38,365 nt of DNA from Bacteroidota bacterium (GTDB lineage: Bacteria; Bacteroidota; Bacteroidia; Chitinophagales; UBA2359). Below, piece by piece: positions 1-9,403 of the stretch (position 1 is the first letter of the stretch; the number at the start of each line of letters is the position of its first letter). The notes below the pieces were generated by a model, which saw only the letters and a list, made by a program, of their open reading frames with translations, had not been told where the DNA came from and ran no database searches. The translations under genes and the position numbers were made by a program. The stretch covers positions 1-38,365 of the forward strand of contig JAHDFT010000004.1 in assembly GCA_020628015.1 (NCBI GenBank), in the 5' to 3' direction.

Positions 1-3
1 GAT

Positions 4-789
4 GTGAACTTAAAAACTGCTTTTGAAAAAAGGCAAGAAACCATCCAAGCATTAAGAGATTATGCCGTTTTTGAGGATAAGAAAGCTCTTTTTAGAAATC
101 TACTAGAAGAGGAGTTAGAAAAAAAAGGACTAAACTCAAAAACGGAACTTCAAAAGGCGAGTCCAAGTGAGCTTAAAGCTAATAACAAAATCAATCAACA
201 AAACGAAGAGGAAAAAATAACGCTAGAACTTAACCCTCCCTCCAAATTTGCTTGGATACAACGGATTGCAGCAATATTTGTTCTAGCATTATGCCTAGGA
301 TTAGCGTATATGGCTTATGAACAATTCACGAAACTCACTCCCCAGCAATTAGCTATGCAATATGTGCATCAAACAAATGATAAAGCCCTTGATGAAATTA
401 GTGTAAGTATGGGGGGAGGAATAGATGAAGAAATGCAAATCATTAGTGATGCAGAGGATTTTTATAGAAATGGAAAGGCACAAATGACCATCACCTACCT
501 TAGTGAAATTCCCGAAACACCTGACCAGCCAGAAAGTCAATTTTACAAGGCAACACTATTAAGAATGTTGGCTTACTTTGATTTAAGACAATTAGATAAT
601 GCTAGGGAACAAATGCAATTACTAGCACAACACCCCAATTTATTGTATCAAAAAGAAGTAGAGTGGTATGGTATGCTTGCCTTATTACATGATGGTAAAG
701 TTGGTATGGCAAAAGTGGAATTAGAGGGAATTATTCAAAGAGATGGTCCCTATGCCAAGCACGCAGAACAGGTTTTAAAGGAACTTTAA
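4..789 (+). CDS. Membrane-anchored TPR-like protein, 5' end probably cut by window edge
   Basis: The visible product is 261 residues. A charged, probably cytoplasmic N-terminal part (1-80) is followed by one hydrophobic helix (about 86-107) and a C-terminal region (about 110-261) with helical pairs that look like degenerate tetratricopeptide repeats. The only start in view is a GTG at position 4, and the frame is open to the window edge, so the true start may lie upstream. Small proteins of this layout often follow an ECF sigma factor gene in Bacteroidota, but the upstream neighbour is outside the window and that link is inference. The gene converges with the barrel gene on the other strand, 19 bp away. 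The specific function is unknown. Confidence 0.7.
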   Translation: MNLKTAFEKRQETIQALRDYAVFEDKKALFRNLLEEELEKKGLNSKTELQKASPSELKANNKINQQNEEEKITLELNPPSKFAWIQRIAAIFVLALCLGLAYMAYEQFTKLTPQQLAMQYVHQTNDKALDEISVSMGGGIDEEMQIISDAEDFYRNGKAQMTITYLSEIPETPDQPESQFYKATLLRMLAYFDLRQLDNAREQMQLLAQHPNLLYQKEVEWYGMLALLHDGKVGMAKVELEGIIQRDGPYAKHAEQVLKEL

Positions 790-808
790 TAAATGAATCA
801 AACAATAC

Positions 809-1429
809 TTAAAAAATAACCGATACCGCAAACATCAATTGATGAGACTGTACTCGTTCATTATTGCGAATGACTTTATTTAAGCCTAAATTATAATTCA
901 CATCAAAATTGAAATAAGCCACATCTACCTGAGTACCCAAACGTAGCATAAACTGTGCAGTATTCAAACCTGCTTGTCCAGGCTTAAAACCCCTACGGGT
1001 AGGATTGGTATTGCCAACTTCTACTACATCATTAAAACCTTTCATCAAAAAACGGCTATTGATACCACCATAAACCGAATGTCTTCCAAAAGGATTTTTA
1101 GAAATAATATAACCAGCAGTAATAGGTATATCAAAAGAATTAAAAAGGAAGTCATTTTGTTGATTAAGATCAGTTTCAGATTGTAACCAACTCACTTTTG
1201 AACGAATAAAATGGAAATCAATCTCGGTCAATAAATGACGATAGTACATGCGAAAACCAATACCGCCATGAATTCCAGTCTCAAATCTTTCCTTCGCCAC
1301 ATCATTTTTAAAAACATAATTAGTAATATTGGTACCCATCGTTGTTTTGATGTGTAGGGAAGGACGTTGGGCTAAGACTAGGGTAGTGGTGAATAACAAA
1401 AAAAGAGTCGTCAATATCGTAGTTTTCAT
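809..1429 (-). CDS. Small outer-membrane beta-barrel protein (PorT-like)
   Basis: The protein has 206 residues. It starts with a clear Sec signal peptide (MKTTILTTLFLLFTTTLVLA, cut before the following Gln). The rest alternates polar and hydrophobic residues in short strands with many Tyr, Phe and Asn, and ends in a strand finishing with a C-terminal Phe, as expected of a barrel inserted by the BAM complex. The size and pattern fit the outer-membrane beta-barrel families common in Bacteroidota (porin family / PorT-like). No substrate can be read from the sequence. It stands alone on the minus strand, convergent with the TPR-like gene and 126 bp downstream of the sulfatase end. Confidence 0.75.
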   Translation of the reverse strand: MKTTILTTLFLLFTTTLVLAQRPSLHIKTTMGTNITNYVFKNDVAKERFETGIHGGIGFRMYYRHLLTEIDFHFIRSKVSWLQSETDLNQQNDFLFNSFDIPITAGYIISKNPFGRHSVYGGINSRFLMKGFNDVVEVGNTNPTRRGFKPGQAGLNTAQFMLRLGTQVDVAYFNFDVNYNLGLNKVIRNNERVQSHQLMFAVSVIF

Positions 1430-1524
1430 TTTGGTCTAAATTGTTTTCAATCCCAAATTCAATAATGAATTAAGTCTTGTAATGGTATTTAAAATTGTTC
1501 ATTAAGTAGGGTGGAATGGATTAG

Positions 1525-1537
1525 TTTTAGCTGTTAC
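1525..1537 (+). repeat. Solo right tip of the GTAAC hairpin repeat
   Basis: The sequence ttttagctgttacttaga, from 1525 on, matches the right end of the full element at 18509-18662 together with its flanking bases. No left end or core is present nearby, so this is at best a decayed remnant. It lies in the gap between the barrel gene and the sulfatase end. Confidence 0.4.
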
Positions 1538-1555
1538 TTAGATAGAAAAATGGTA

Positions 1556-3211
1556 TCAAACAGGAAAAAGATATTCCACACCATTAATTACACAACGATA
1601 ATCCATCAAACGAGGCCACAAAGGTTTTTCTGGAAGATTAGCTTCCTGCCAATTTTGATGCATATCATAGAGTTTGTCAAAGAGTTCAGGCATCTGATCT
1701 TTGATATTGAATTGTTCTGATCGATCCGTTTTTAGATTATACAATTCCGCCCACCCATCTCTGACGCTCATAATCAACTTAAAGTCACCATCTCGCATCG
1801 CCCAAACATGATCTGCTCGCCAATACAATTGAGGATGTGGTTCGCCTTCAATTTGATTGGTTAAATAGGGTAATAGATTTTTGCCATCATAAACCCGATC
1901 ACCAGGCAACTCCCCACCATCTATATTGAGTACTGAAGTTGTAAATATATCCATAGAAGAAACAGGATGTTGATAACGCAAACCAGCAGGCACATGACCC
2001 GCCCATTTCATCATAAAAGGCACATTAATGCCCCCTTCAAATTGATTGAGTTTTCCCCCTTTCAAAGGACCATTATCTGTAGCACCAGTATAAGTGGCAC
2101 CACCATTATCACTAATAAAATAAATAATAGTATTTTCTTCCAATCCTAAGTCCTTAAGTCGTTGGTGAATGCTACCTACAGCATCATCCAAAGCCGAAAT
2201 CATCGCATAATAAACCCGTTTATTGTCATCTTCAATATGAGCATATTTATCGTAATATGCTTGAGGAGCTTGAAAAGGAATGTGTGGCGCACTAAAAGTA
2301 CAATACAAGAAAAAAGAAGTATCTCGATTAGCTTCAATAAAATCAATCGCACGATCTCGAATAGCGAAAGTAAGGTATTGTTCTTCTTTGATGGTTTTTC
2401 CCTTTTCGGTAATTGCCCCATCAGCATTACGCCCTGTTTTCCATTGAAATTGGGCACTGAAATATTGATGTTCATAATTGACAATTCCTGGATAGGATTT
2501 TTTAGGCGTATACCAAGAAAAAGCGCCATTGAAACCATAATGATGATCAAAGCCTCTTTTCCAAGGCACTCCCTTATGGCTAGATCCAAGATGCCATTTA
2601 CCTGTTATGCCTGTCACATAATCATACTTCTTCAATAATTCCGCTAAATTGATCTCCGTTTGTGGAATGCCTTGACGGTGAACTTGCCATTCTCTAGGAT
2701 AACTAGGCTTGGTATTCAATACAAAGGAACCTGTATTGGTGAGGTGCTTGCCGATAAGATACTCTGGCGTATTTTTAGGATAGAACTCCATAATTTGCGT
2801 CTCAAAACCATAACGATTTTGAAGCCGCCCAGTTAAAATACCTGCTCTGGAAGGCGCACAGGTGGGAGAGGTCACATAAGCCGATTCAAAAACAACACCT
2901 TCCGCTCCGATTTGGTCGATATGCGGTGTTGCAATATGATTTACCCCCTCATATGCTGATACTTCATATTTCCCCAAATCATCAGCCATTAAAATAATGA
3001 TGTTCGGCCGTTGATTGGCTTTCGTAGAAGGCAAATCAGCATTTAAGAAGGCTATTTTTTGTGCTGTTAGTTTTTTATCTGACCTGATTTGCCATTGTAA
3101 GGAGCCTGTAGAAAAGGGAAAACAAGCTGATGCCAATGACAATACCATGAGTAACAAAGAACAGTATAGAGATATTTTTATATTATTCTTTGTTGAATGA
3201 TTATACAACAT
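1556..3211 (-). CDS. Type I sulfatase (arylsulfatase-like)
   Basis: The 551-residue protein is an arylsulfatase-family hydrolase of sulfate esters. The signature CAPSRAGILTGR (118-129) has the Cys118 that is normally converted to formylglycine. Metal and active-site residues are all visible: Asp77-Asp78 in MADD, Lys205 and His207 in GKWH, His310 in SAPH, Asp368-Asn369 in SDNG, and Lys384. The N-terminus has a hydrophobic segment (about 11-29) ending in LASAC, which could be a weak lipobox (Cys30) or an ordinary signal peptide, so the enzyme is exported. No formylglycine-generating enzyme is in the window. The likely role is desulfation of marine polysaccharides or glycans, with the exact substrate unknown. 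Its own promoter candidate lies about 75 bp upstream. Confidence 0.93.
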   Translation of the reverse strand: MLYNHSTKNNIKISLYCSLLLMVLSLASACFPFSTGSLQWQIRSDKKLTAQKIAFLNADLPSTKANQRPNIIILMADDLGKYEVSAYEGVNHIATPHIDQIGAEGVVFESAYVTSPTCAPSRAGILTGRLQNRYGFETQIMEFYPKNTPEYLIGKHLTNTGSFVLNTKPSYPREWQVHRQGIPQTEINLAELLKKYDYVTGITGKWHLGSSHKGVPWKRGFDHHYGFNGAFSWYTPKKSYPGIVNYEHQYFSAQFQWKTGRNADGAITEKGKTIKEEQYLTFAIRDRAIDFIEANRDTSFFLYCTFSAPHIPFQAPQAYYDKYAHIEDDNKRVYYAMISALDDAVGSIHQRLKDLGLEENTIIYFISDNGGATYTGATDNGPLKGGKLNQFEGGINVPFMMKWAGHVPAGLRYQHPVSSMDIFTTSVLNIDGGELPGDRVYDGKNLLPYLTNQIEGEPHPQLYWRADHVWAMRDGDFKLIMSVRDGWAELYNLKTDRSEQFNIKDQMPELFDKLYDMHQNWQEANLPEKPLWPRLMDYRCVINGVEYLFPV

Positions 3212-3287
3212 TAGTGATAGTAGTAGTATGTTTTGTTCAGAAAAAGAGTGTTGGATCGTTTTTTTAAGTAAAAAAAGTTAATAGCAA

Positions 3288-3295
3288 CAAAAGTA
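3288..3295 (-). promoter_or_regulatory. Bacteroidota -7 element upstream of the sulfatase
   Basis: On the minus strand this reads TACTTTTG, a match to the Bacteroidota -7 consensus TAnnTTTG, and lies 77 bp before the sulfatase start codon. A weak -33 (TCG in place of TTG) lies about 19 bp further upstream. The call rests on the motif only. Confidence 0.45.
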
Positions 3296-3494
3296 TCTTT
3301 TACCTTAGAAAAACGAAAATAAAGTTATAAAAAATAATTTTACTAATAATTGATAATTAACAAGCAAGACTATTTTCTCTACTAAAATAGGGAAAACTAT
3401 CAATGAAAAGTGTTGAGCTAGTTCTTATTAGACTTAGACGCTTTAAAATATGATGAAAATCAATAACTCAATACTTTCATTATTTCTTGAATAT

Positions 3495-6400
3495 TTATTC
3501 TTTCACAATCTCATAAGTCCCCTTAACACCATCCACTTCCAATTCTAATAAATAAAGCCCTGCTGGTAAATGCTTAAGCTCAATAGACTCAGAAATTTTA
3601 GTATGGGTGCCTAGTGATTCTTGAAGCAATAATTGCCCCAATGGATTATAAAAAGCGTAGTTAATTGGGACAGGATTTGCCAAATCAAAAGCCACTCGCA
3701 ACCAATCACTAGCAGGATTCGGAAAAATACTAATATAACCATTTATCTTTTCTTCCAAATCCATACCAACACTAGAGTTGATCGTAATATAACCAGTTGA
3801 CTTTTTTTGTGCAGAACCAGCAATATTACTTACATCTAAAGTTACTGTATAATTTCCCTTTTGGCTATAAGTAACTGTTGGATTTTGTTCATTAGAAGTT
3901 ATTGGGTCAATTCCTTCAAATTTCCAACGCCATTCAGCAGGTTCATTAATGGATAAATCTGTAAATTGGACAGTCAAAGGAGCATAACCACTTCTCACAT
4001 TTCCCTCAAAATTAGCTACAGGAGCAAAAGTTGGCGTACTAACGATAATAAAACCATTTTTTGTCTTCGTATCTGAGCCATCTGGATTAGAGACTACTAA
4101 ACTCACCGAATAAGTTCCTGCCTCCTTATAAGTAATAGTCGGGTTTTCTTCATCAGAAGTTGTAGGGGTTCCGCCTTCAAATATCCAAGAAAATTCAGAA
4201 GGATTATTTTCTGATTGATTTTGGAATGTTACTTCCAAAGGGAAATGACCACTTGTAGGACTTGCAGTAAAATTAGCTATAGGTGGTTGTATTGGGGGCA
4301 ATACGGTAATGAAATCTTCTTTCGTTGTGTCTGTACTACCTGCTAAATTTCTAGCTTCCAAAGTGACATCATAAGTGCCTGGTTTATAATAAGTAATTAT
4401 GGGCGTTGGATCTTCTATTTGAGTCGTATCTACCCCTTCAAATGTCCAAACCAATACCGCAGCTCCTTTTTGAGTAATATTTTCAAAATAGACGGTTAAA
4501 GGAGCTGGACCACTTCTTGGATTTGCAGTAAAATCAGGGACAGGTGCTTCTGAACCTGCCCGAATAATAATATAATCCTCAATACATTTTGGTGCGGAAC
4601 GACCTGCATCATTAATACTAGTCAAACAAACATCGAATTGACCTACCTCATCATAAACTACCGTTGGATTTTGTTTATCAGAACTTGTAGTATCACCTCC
4701 TTCAAATGTCCATTCCCATTGATAAGGGTTATTCAAAGAAAGGTCTTCAAACTGTACTGTCAAACGCTCAATGCCTGATGTAATATCTGCTTTGAAATCG
4801 GCTACAGGAGGAATGGCAGAAGAATTGACCTTGATATAAGCTTCCTTGGTTTTTGTGGCACTACCCTGAGCATTCTCTGCTGTCAAAGTTACAGTATATT
4901 CCCCTGGTTCTTCATAAGTAATGCCTTTTGGATTGGCAGCTGTCCTAAATGGAGAGCTACTGCCTTCAAAGTTCCAATTATGTTTTGTTGGTTTATTAGT
5001 GGATAAATCTTCAAAATCAACTGTTAAAGGAGCTAAACCACTAGTAGGAGTCGCAATGAAATCTACTACAGGTACACCTGCTGCTTCCTCAACAATAATA
5101 TAGGCTTCCTTAGTAAGCACATCACTTCCCAATTCGTTGGCAACGGTCAAACTAACGGTATATGTGCCTACTTTATTATAAGTAACCGTTGGATTGGTAC
5201 TAGTTGCACCAGGTGGGTCAGCCTCTCCAAAATCCCAATTTCTTGTTGTAGGTAAGTTTTCCGATAAGTCTGTAAAAGTGACGGTTAAAGGAACGGTACC
5301 TTTAGTGACATCTGCCTCAAAATTGGCAATCGGAGCTTTAGGTTCTGCTAGAACGTTAATATAGCCTTCTTCAATATGTAATTGAGTTTCATTAATAGTT
5401 AATTGGGCATCATAGACTCCTGGTGTTTGATAAGTTACTACTGGTTCTAGTGATTTTGGAGTTGGGATATTACTACCTGGCAAATTCCATTCCCAAGTAT
5501 CCTCATCTGGATCAAAATTAACCGATTGATTGGTAAAAGTAACTTTTAAAGGTGCATAGCCCTCTCTAACACTAGCCTCGAAAGCAGGAATAGGGGGGGC
5601 ATTGGGATCAGTTACCGTAATATAATTCTCAAAGGTAATAGAATCTTCTCCCCAAGAATTACCAACTTTCAATTGAACATCATAAACTCCTGTCGTTGAA
5701 TAAGTGACTACAGGTATCGTATCATGTTCTACAGTAGTGGGGGTACCTCCCTCAAAAGTCCAAGACCAAGTTTCTGGATAATTTTCTGATAAATCTGTAA
5801 ATTGAATTTGTTCACCAATACTAATATCAGTTTGATTGGCTTCAAAATTGGCAGTAGGTTTTATTTTCGGAGGAAAAACGGTAATGAATTTTTCTCGACA
5901 GGTACTATCTCTTCCTTGATCATTGTAGGCAACTAAAGCTACTTTATACGTACCAGGATTTTTATAAGATACACTAGTAGCAAAAGCCGCAGATTCTTTT
6001 GGACTAGCCTCTTCACCAAAATACCATTTATATTTTTCCCCTTCAAATTGAGTAGATTGATTGATAAATTGCACTCTTAATGGAGGAAAACCACTATAAA
6101 CATCAGCATCAAAATCAGCAACAGGCGTGGTGCTATCTGGTCCTAGAACGGTGATGAGACTATCTTTAGTAATAATTCCTTTTCCTGCTGAGTTTCTAAC
6201 TGTTAGGCGTACATTATAAATGCCAGGATTACTATAAGTAATTTCTTCAATTGGACCATCACCAGCAGCATTATCTGCACCAACAAAAGACCATTGCCAA
6301 TTAGTCGGATTATTAGTAGATTGATCTGTAAATAGTACTTTTAGCGGTGCTCGACCTGTTGTTGGACTAGCCCTGAAATCAGCAACGGGTGCATATTCAG

Positions 6401-7958
6401 GAGCTTCTACTCTAATGTATTGTGTTTCTATATCTGTATCATCACCAAATTCATTGAAGACCCGTAAACTAACATCATAAAGACCTGGTTCCTCATAGGT
6501 GACAGATGGGTTAGTCTTATTAGAAGTACTAGGATCTCCTCCCTCAAATGTCCAAAAGGAGCTATCTGGGTTAAAAGTAGATTGATTAATGAATTGGACA
6601 GTAAGTGGGGCAATACCTGACCTTTGGTTGACACTAAATTCTGCTTCTGGTGGGTTTTCAGGAGAAGCCAACACTTCAATATACTGTTCCTTAGTTTCTG
6701 TATTTGAGCCTATGGCATTACCTACAGTTAGGGTAACACCATACAATCCTTCACTATTATAATTAACTCTTGGATTTCGCTCTTTACTGCTAGTTTCATT
6801 AGCTCCTTCAAAAGACCATTGCCAACTAGTAGGAACATTTTGGGAAATATCGGAGAACTGTACACTTAATGGTGCTTGACCAGATATAGGATTGGCTTCA
6901 AAATCAGCAAGAGGAGGACGATTGTTTTGTAGGGGGGTGATTTTGAATGTATAATCTTCTACCTCTCCAAGTTGGAATGTGCCACATTCTTCTGGAGGGG
7001 TGCGATCTTCCACACTATTATCGGGGTTAACCCCAGGTCTTTTCATAACCACTCGCATACGTGTTTCTCCCTCTTTGGCAGTAGTAGGAATAAAGAAAAA
7101 ATCTTCTACTACACCTGTGATAGCTGCTTCGCTATCATAAACCAAATCTGCTTGGTCAAATATCAAGTTTTGGTTAAAGTCAATCCACATTTTCCAATGA
7201 ACGGCTTCTGCTGCATTTTTATAAGCTGGTGCCAATCTAAAGTCATAACGTTGTCCAGCTTCTCCTTCAATGGTTTGATTGGTATAATCACCATAACCTT
7301 CATCTTTACCAGATAAATTTGTAAAACGGCCAACCATGATAGAATCAATCCATTCTGTAGTGGCATTTTCTGCATAAGCCTCACAATATTCACGAACAAA
7401 ATCCTCCCGAATAATATTGACAGAATAATCTTCTACTTCTCCTAAATCAAAAGTACCACATGCTTCTGGAGGATTAGCACTAAACTCATCTACCCAAGCA
7501 ATAGCAACACGCATACGTGTTGTACCAGGCATTACATTATTATATGGAACTTGGAAGTTGGCAACAATTTGATTGGGTTCTCCAAACAGGGAACCTGTAT
7601 CATAAATCATTTCACTAGATTCAAATAAACCATCCTGATCAAAATCTATCCAGGCTCGCCAATAACGTTTAGAATTAATAATATCACCAGAACTTACACC
7701 TGGAGTCATGATCATCGTGTAAGCATTTCCTGCATAAAGATCTGTGGAAAGGTGCGTGAGATCAACATAACCTGTTTGATTATTTCCTGAAAGGGTATCT
7801 ATATCGCCTAGTCTTAGATAATCAATCCAAGTAGTATTAGAAGATAATCCTCTTGCGTCACAATATTCGACTGTTTGTGCTTGTAGAGACACATTAGATA
7901 AGGTAAATAGAATGATACTATATATTATATAGTAAAAGTAAAGGGTATTTTTTTTCAT
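3495..7958 (-). CDS. Giant secreted GEVED/PKD-repeat protein with T9SS sorting domain
   Basis: The protein has 1487 residues. A signal peptide (1-28) is followed by two GEVED domains (about 30-182 and 187-340), each ending in CGTF-xLGEVEDY. Twelve consecutive PKD domains (about 347-1394, about 87 residues each) follow, recognisable by repeats of the type PVADFxAxPTSGxAPLTVxF and NPTVTY. The C-terminal ~80 residues (ISIFPNPASDWLRV ... YEIVKE) are a type A T9SS sorting domain. It is therefore expected to cross the outer membrane through T9SS and be attached to, or released from, the surface as an adhesin or scaffold. No catalytic domain is visible. Two nearly full promoter boxes lie directly upstream. 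PorX, a regulator of T9SS, is encoded elsewhere in the window. Confidence 0.93.
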   Translation of the reverse strand: MKKNTLYFYYIIYSIILFTLSNVSLQAQTVEYCDARGLSSNTTWIDYLRLGDIDTLSGNNQTGYVDLTHLSTDLYAGNAYTMIMTPGVSSGDIINSKRYWRAWIDFDQDGLFESSEMIYDTGSLFGEPNQIVANFQVPYNNVMPGTTRMRVAIAWVDEFSANPPEACGTFDLGEVEDYSVNIIREDFVREYCEAYAENATTEWIDSIMVGRFTNLSGKDEGYGDYTNQTIEGEAGQRYDFRLAPAYKNAAEAVHWKMWIDFNQNLIFDQADLVYDSEAAITGVVEDFFFIPTTAKEGETRMRVVMKRPGVNPDNSVEDRTPPEECGTFQLGEVEDYTFKITPLQNNRPPLADFEANPISGQAPLSVQFSDISQNVPTSWQWSFEGANETSSKERNPRVNYNSEGLYGVTLTVGNAIGSNTETKEQYIEVLASPENPPEAEFSVNQRSGIAPLTVQFINQSTFNPDSSFWTFEGGDPSTSNKTNPSVTYEEPGLYDVSLRVFNEFGDDTDIETQYIRVEAPEYAPVADFRASPTTGRAPLKVLFTDQSTNNPTNWQWSFVGADNAAGDGPIEEITYSNPGIYNVRLTVRNSAGKGIITKDSLITVLGPDSTTPVADFDADVYSGFPPLRVQFINQSTQFEGEKYKWYFGEEASPKESAAFATSVSYKNPGTYKVALVAYNDQGRDSTCREKFITVFPPKIKPTANFEANQTDISIGEQIQFTDLSENYPETWSWTFEGGTPTTVEHDTIPVVTYSTTGVYDVQLKVGNSWGEDSITFENYITVTDPNAPPIPAFEASVREGYAPLKVTFTNQSVNFDPDEDTWEWNLPGSNIPTPKSLEPVVTYQTPGVYDAQLTINETQLHIEEGYINVLAEPKAPIANFEADVTKGTVPLTVTFTDLSENLPTTRNWDFGEADPPGATSTNPTVTYNKVGTYTVSLTVANELGSDVLTKEAYIIVEEAAGVPVVDFIATPTSGLAPLTVDFEDLSTNKPTKHNWNFEGSSSPFRTAANPKGITYEEPGEYTVTLTAENAQGSATKTKEAYIKVNSSAIPPVADFKADITSGIERLTVQFEDLSLNNPYQWEWTFEGGDTTSSDKQNPTVVYDEVGQFDVCLTSINDAGRSAPKCIEDYIIIRAGSEAPVPDFTANPRSGPAPLTVYFENITQKGAAVLVWTFEGVDTTQIEDPTPIITYYKPGTYDVTLEARNLAGSTDTTKEDFITVLPPIQPPIANFTASPTSGHFPLEVTFQNQSENNPSEFSWIFEGGTPTTSDEENPTITYKEAGTYSVSLVVSNPDGSDTKTKNGFIIVSTPTFAPVANFEGNVRSGYAPLTVQFTDLSINEPAEWRWKFEGIDPITSNEQNPTVTYSQKGNYTVTLDVSNIAGSAQKKSTGYITINSSVGMDLEEKINGYISIFPNPASDWLRVAFDLANPVPINYAFYNPLGQLLLQESLGTHTKISESIELKHLPAGLYLLELEVDGVKGTYEIVKE

Positions 7959-7996
7959 GGCAATGGATGGTTAAATGAGCGAAATGTAAGCAATCA

Positions 7997-8027
7997 CAAA
8001 TATATTAAGTAATGTTTGAATAAACAA
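7997..8027 (-). promoter_or_regulatory. Bacteroidota-type promoter for the PKD protein gene
   Basis: On the minus strand a -33 TTG (8027-8025) and a -7 TATATTTG (8004-7997) are separated by 20 bp, close to the Bacteroidota consensus TTG-N19-TAnnTTTG. The predicted start of transcription is near 7990, leaving a leader of about 30 nt. Confidence 0.65.
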
Positions 8028-8098
8028 TGGAATGGCTTAACCTTTGTGGAGTATTCATGAAGAAGGGTTTACCCCTAAATGACTAAAAAAACTGAAAT

Positions 8099-9088
8099 TT
8101 AATCCTTTTTCTTTGTTGGCCAAGGTTTACTCAACCATCTTTTCCAAACCAACCAACCAATAAAACCTAAGAAAATCAATAAAGGCCAGATATAAGATAG
8201 GTCAATTAATAATTGTATAACATCATCCCAGCCACTTTTGAAACCTCGTTTGATTTTGGTAAAGAAACCGCTCTCTGCGGTTGGTGGAATGGATTTGTAA
8301 AAACTAAGATTAATCGTACTAAGAGAAACACGATTACCCAAAAAACGCAAACGACCTTCCAATGATTCAATTTTTTCTCTGATTTTGCCTAGCTCCCGTT
8401 CAATTTTGAGCATGTCTTCTACATCCTTCGCCTTAGTTAATAAATCGAAATAACGATCTTCAATGGTTTTTTGGGCTTTTACTCTTGCCGTAATATCCAC
8501 AAATTCTTCTGTAACATCCTTTGTTGTTATCTTTTTGACCTCTACCTCTCCTGCATGTTTAGACAATAAATCAAAAGCACGTTCAAATTCCTCATTAGGT
8601 ACTTTGAGGGTCATTTGCCATTCTTTACGGTCGTATCCTTCCAAAAAAGACTCGCCTGCAATATAACCCTGAACCAAGCCAACCACTTGTTTTACTTGCT
8701 TGTACTGCTCCTTTAAATTTTTGGTTTCAAAACTTAATGTACCTTTTTTAATGATCTTTCGATTAAAAAATTCTGGGTCAACAGGTTGACTATTTGCAGT
8801 ATTTAAGTCTTTCTTTTGTTGTTGAAGCATTGCTTCTTGCTTTTTGGCAGCAACATGTGCATCAGCAGCAGCGATAGCTGCTTTTTCCATAGCAGCCTTA
8901 TCGCTCCTATCAAAAGATGAACCACCAGAAGCACTAGAAGACTCAACTTCATCAAGAAAGGAAGGGTCTTTTGGCCTATCATAGGATGAACTACAAGCAC
9001 TAAATAGACCAATACTAAGCCACACCAATAAATAGAGTAGGGTAGACTTGCTTATTGAGAGAGTTTGTGGAATGAATATTTTTTTCAT
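8099..9088 (-). CDS. DUF4349 lipoprotein
   Basis: The protein has 329 residues. Its N-terminus carries a lipoprotein signal ending in LFSAC (Cys about 32), followed by a Ser/Asp-rich linker. The middle matches the DUF4349 pattern: a strand-rich segment beginning IIKKGTLSFETKNL, then a long coiled coil (about 205-255, KIERELGKIREKIESLEGRL), then another strand region. A C-terminal hydrophobic helix (about 300-320) is followed by a basic tail, WKRWLSKPWPTKKKD. The family is found in many bacterial envelopes and its biochemical function is not established. The gene stands alone on the minus strand, downstream of a long gap containing a degenerate hairpin repeat. Confidence 0.85.
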   Translation of the reverse strand: MKKIFIPQTLSISKSTLLYLLVWLSIGLFSACSSSYDRPKDPSFLDEVESSSASGGSSFDRSDKAAMEKAAIAAADAHVAAKKQEAMLQQQKKDLNTANSQPVDPEFFNRKIIKKGTLSFETKNLKEQYKQVKQVVGLVQGYIAGESFLEGYDRKEWQMTLKVPNEEFERAFDLLSKHAGEVEVKKITTKDVTEEFVDITARVKAQKTIEDRYFDLLTKAKDVEDMLKIERELGKIREKIESLEGRLRFLGNRVSLSTINLSFYKSIPPTAESGFFTKIKRGFKSGWDDVIQLLIDLSYIWPLLIFLGFIGWLVWKRWLSKPWPTKKKD

Positions 9089-9120
9089 TGTTGAATAATT
9101 AAAAAGTTGAATGGGAATAA

Positions 9121-9277
9121 GTAACAGTCAAAAAATAATTTCCTCATTTTGATTGATAAATTTAGCCCTATACTTCGTTAAAAAGCCTCGCCAAGGCACT
9201 GCATTACCTACGTTTTTTGCCTTGTCTAGGATCAAATTTCCCTAATCAAAATCGGGAACTTATTTTTCACTCGTTAC
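9121..9277 (-). repeat. GTAAC hairpin repeat, diverged copy (subtype B), inverted
   Basis: This is a 157-bp element with tips GTAAC and GTTAC. Read on the minus strand, its core (ctagacaaggcaaaaaacg ... ggctttttaacgaagtata) matches the two full copies at 18509 and 32098. Its arms have a different sequence, based on attttgatta-ggaaattt, but are still complementary to each other over about 50 bp. The flanking triplets are taa and tat, so the target duplication is not intact. The element fills half of the 315-bp gap between the DUF4349 gene and holA. The rest of that gap shows nothing recognisable. Confidence 0.75.
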
Positions 9278-9403
9278 TATGTGTTTTTACGAATTGCGTA
9301 TACTTAATTCTTTTCGCATTAATAGCAAAACACCACAAAAAACAAAGTGACTATAGGCTTGGGGTTATTTTTTGTTAATCAAAACAGAAAAAGAAGGAGA
9401 CTT

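Noticed and set aside
2162-2638. 158-residue plus-strand ORF and other long frames opposite the sulfatase
   Set aside because: They lie entirely antisense to a sulfatase with all catalytic motifs; the products show no known features.
3402-3481. Imperfect inverted repeat (gtgttgag ... ctcaatac) between the PKD gene end and the sulfatase start
   Set aside because: The loop is about 50 nt and the pairing has mismatches, so it is too weak to call a terminator.
3850-6950. Regularly spaced similar segments that could suggest a repeat array or CRISPR
   Set aside because: The ~260-bp spacing corresponds to PKD domains within one reading frame; there are no identical short repeats.
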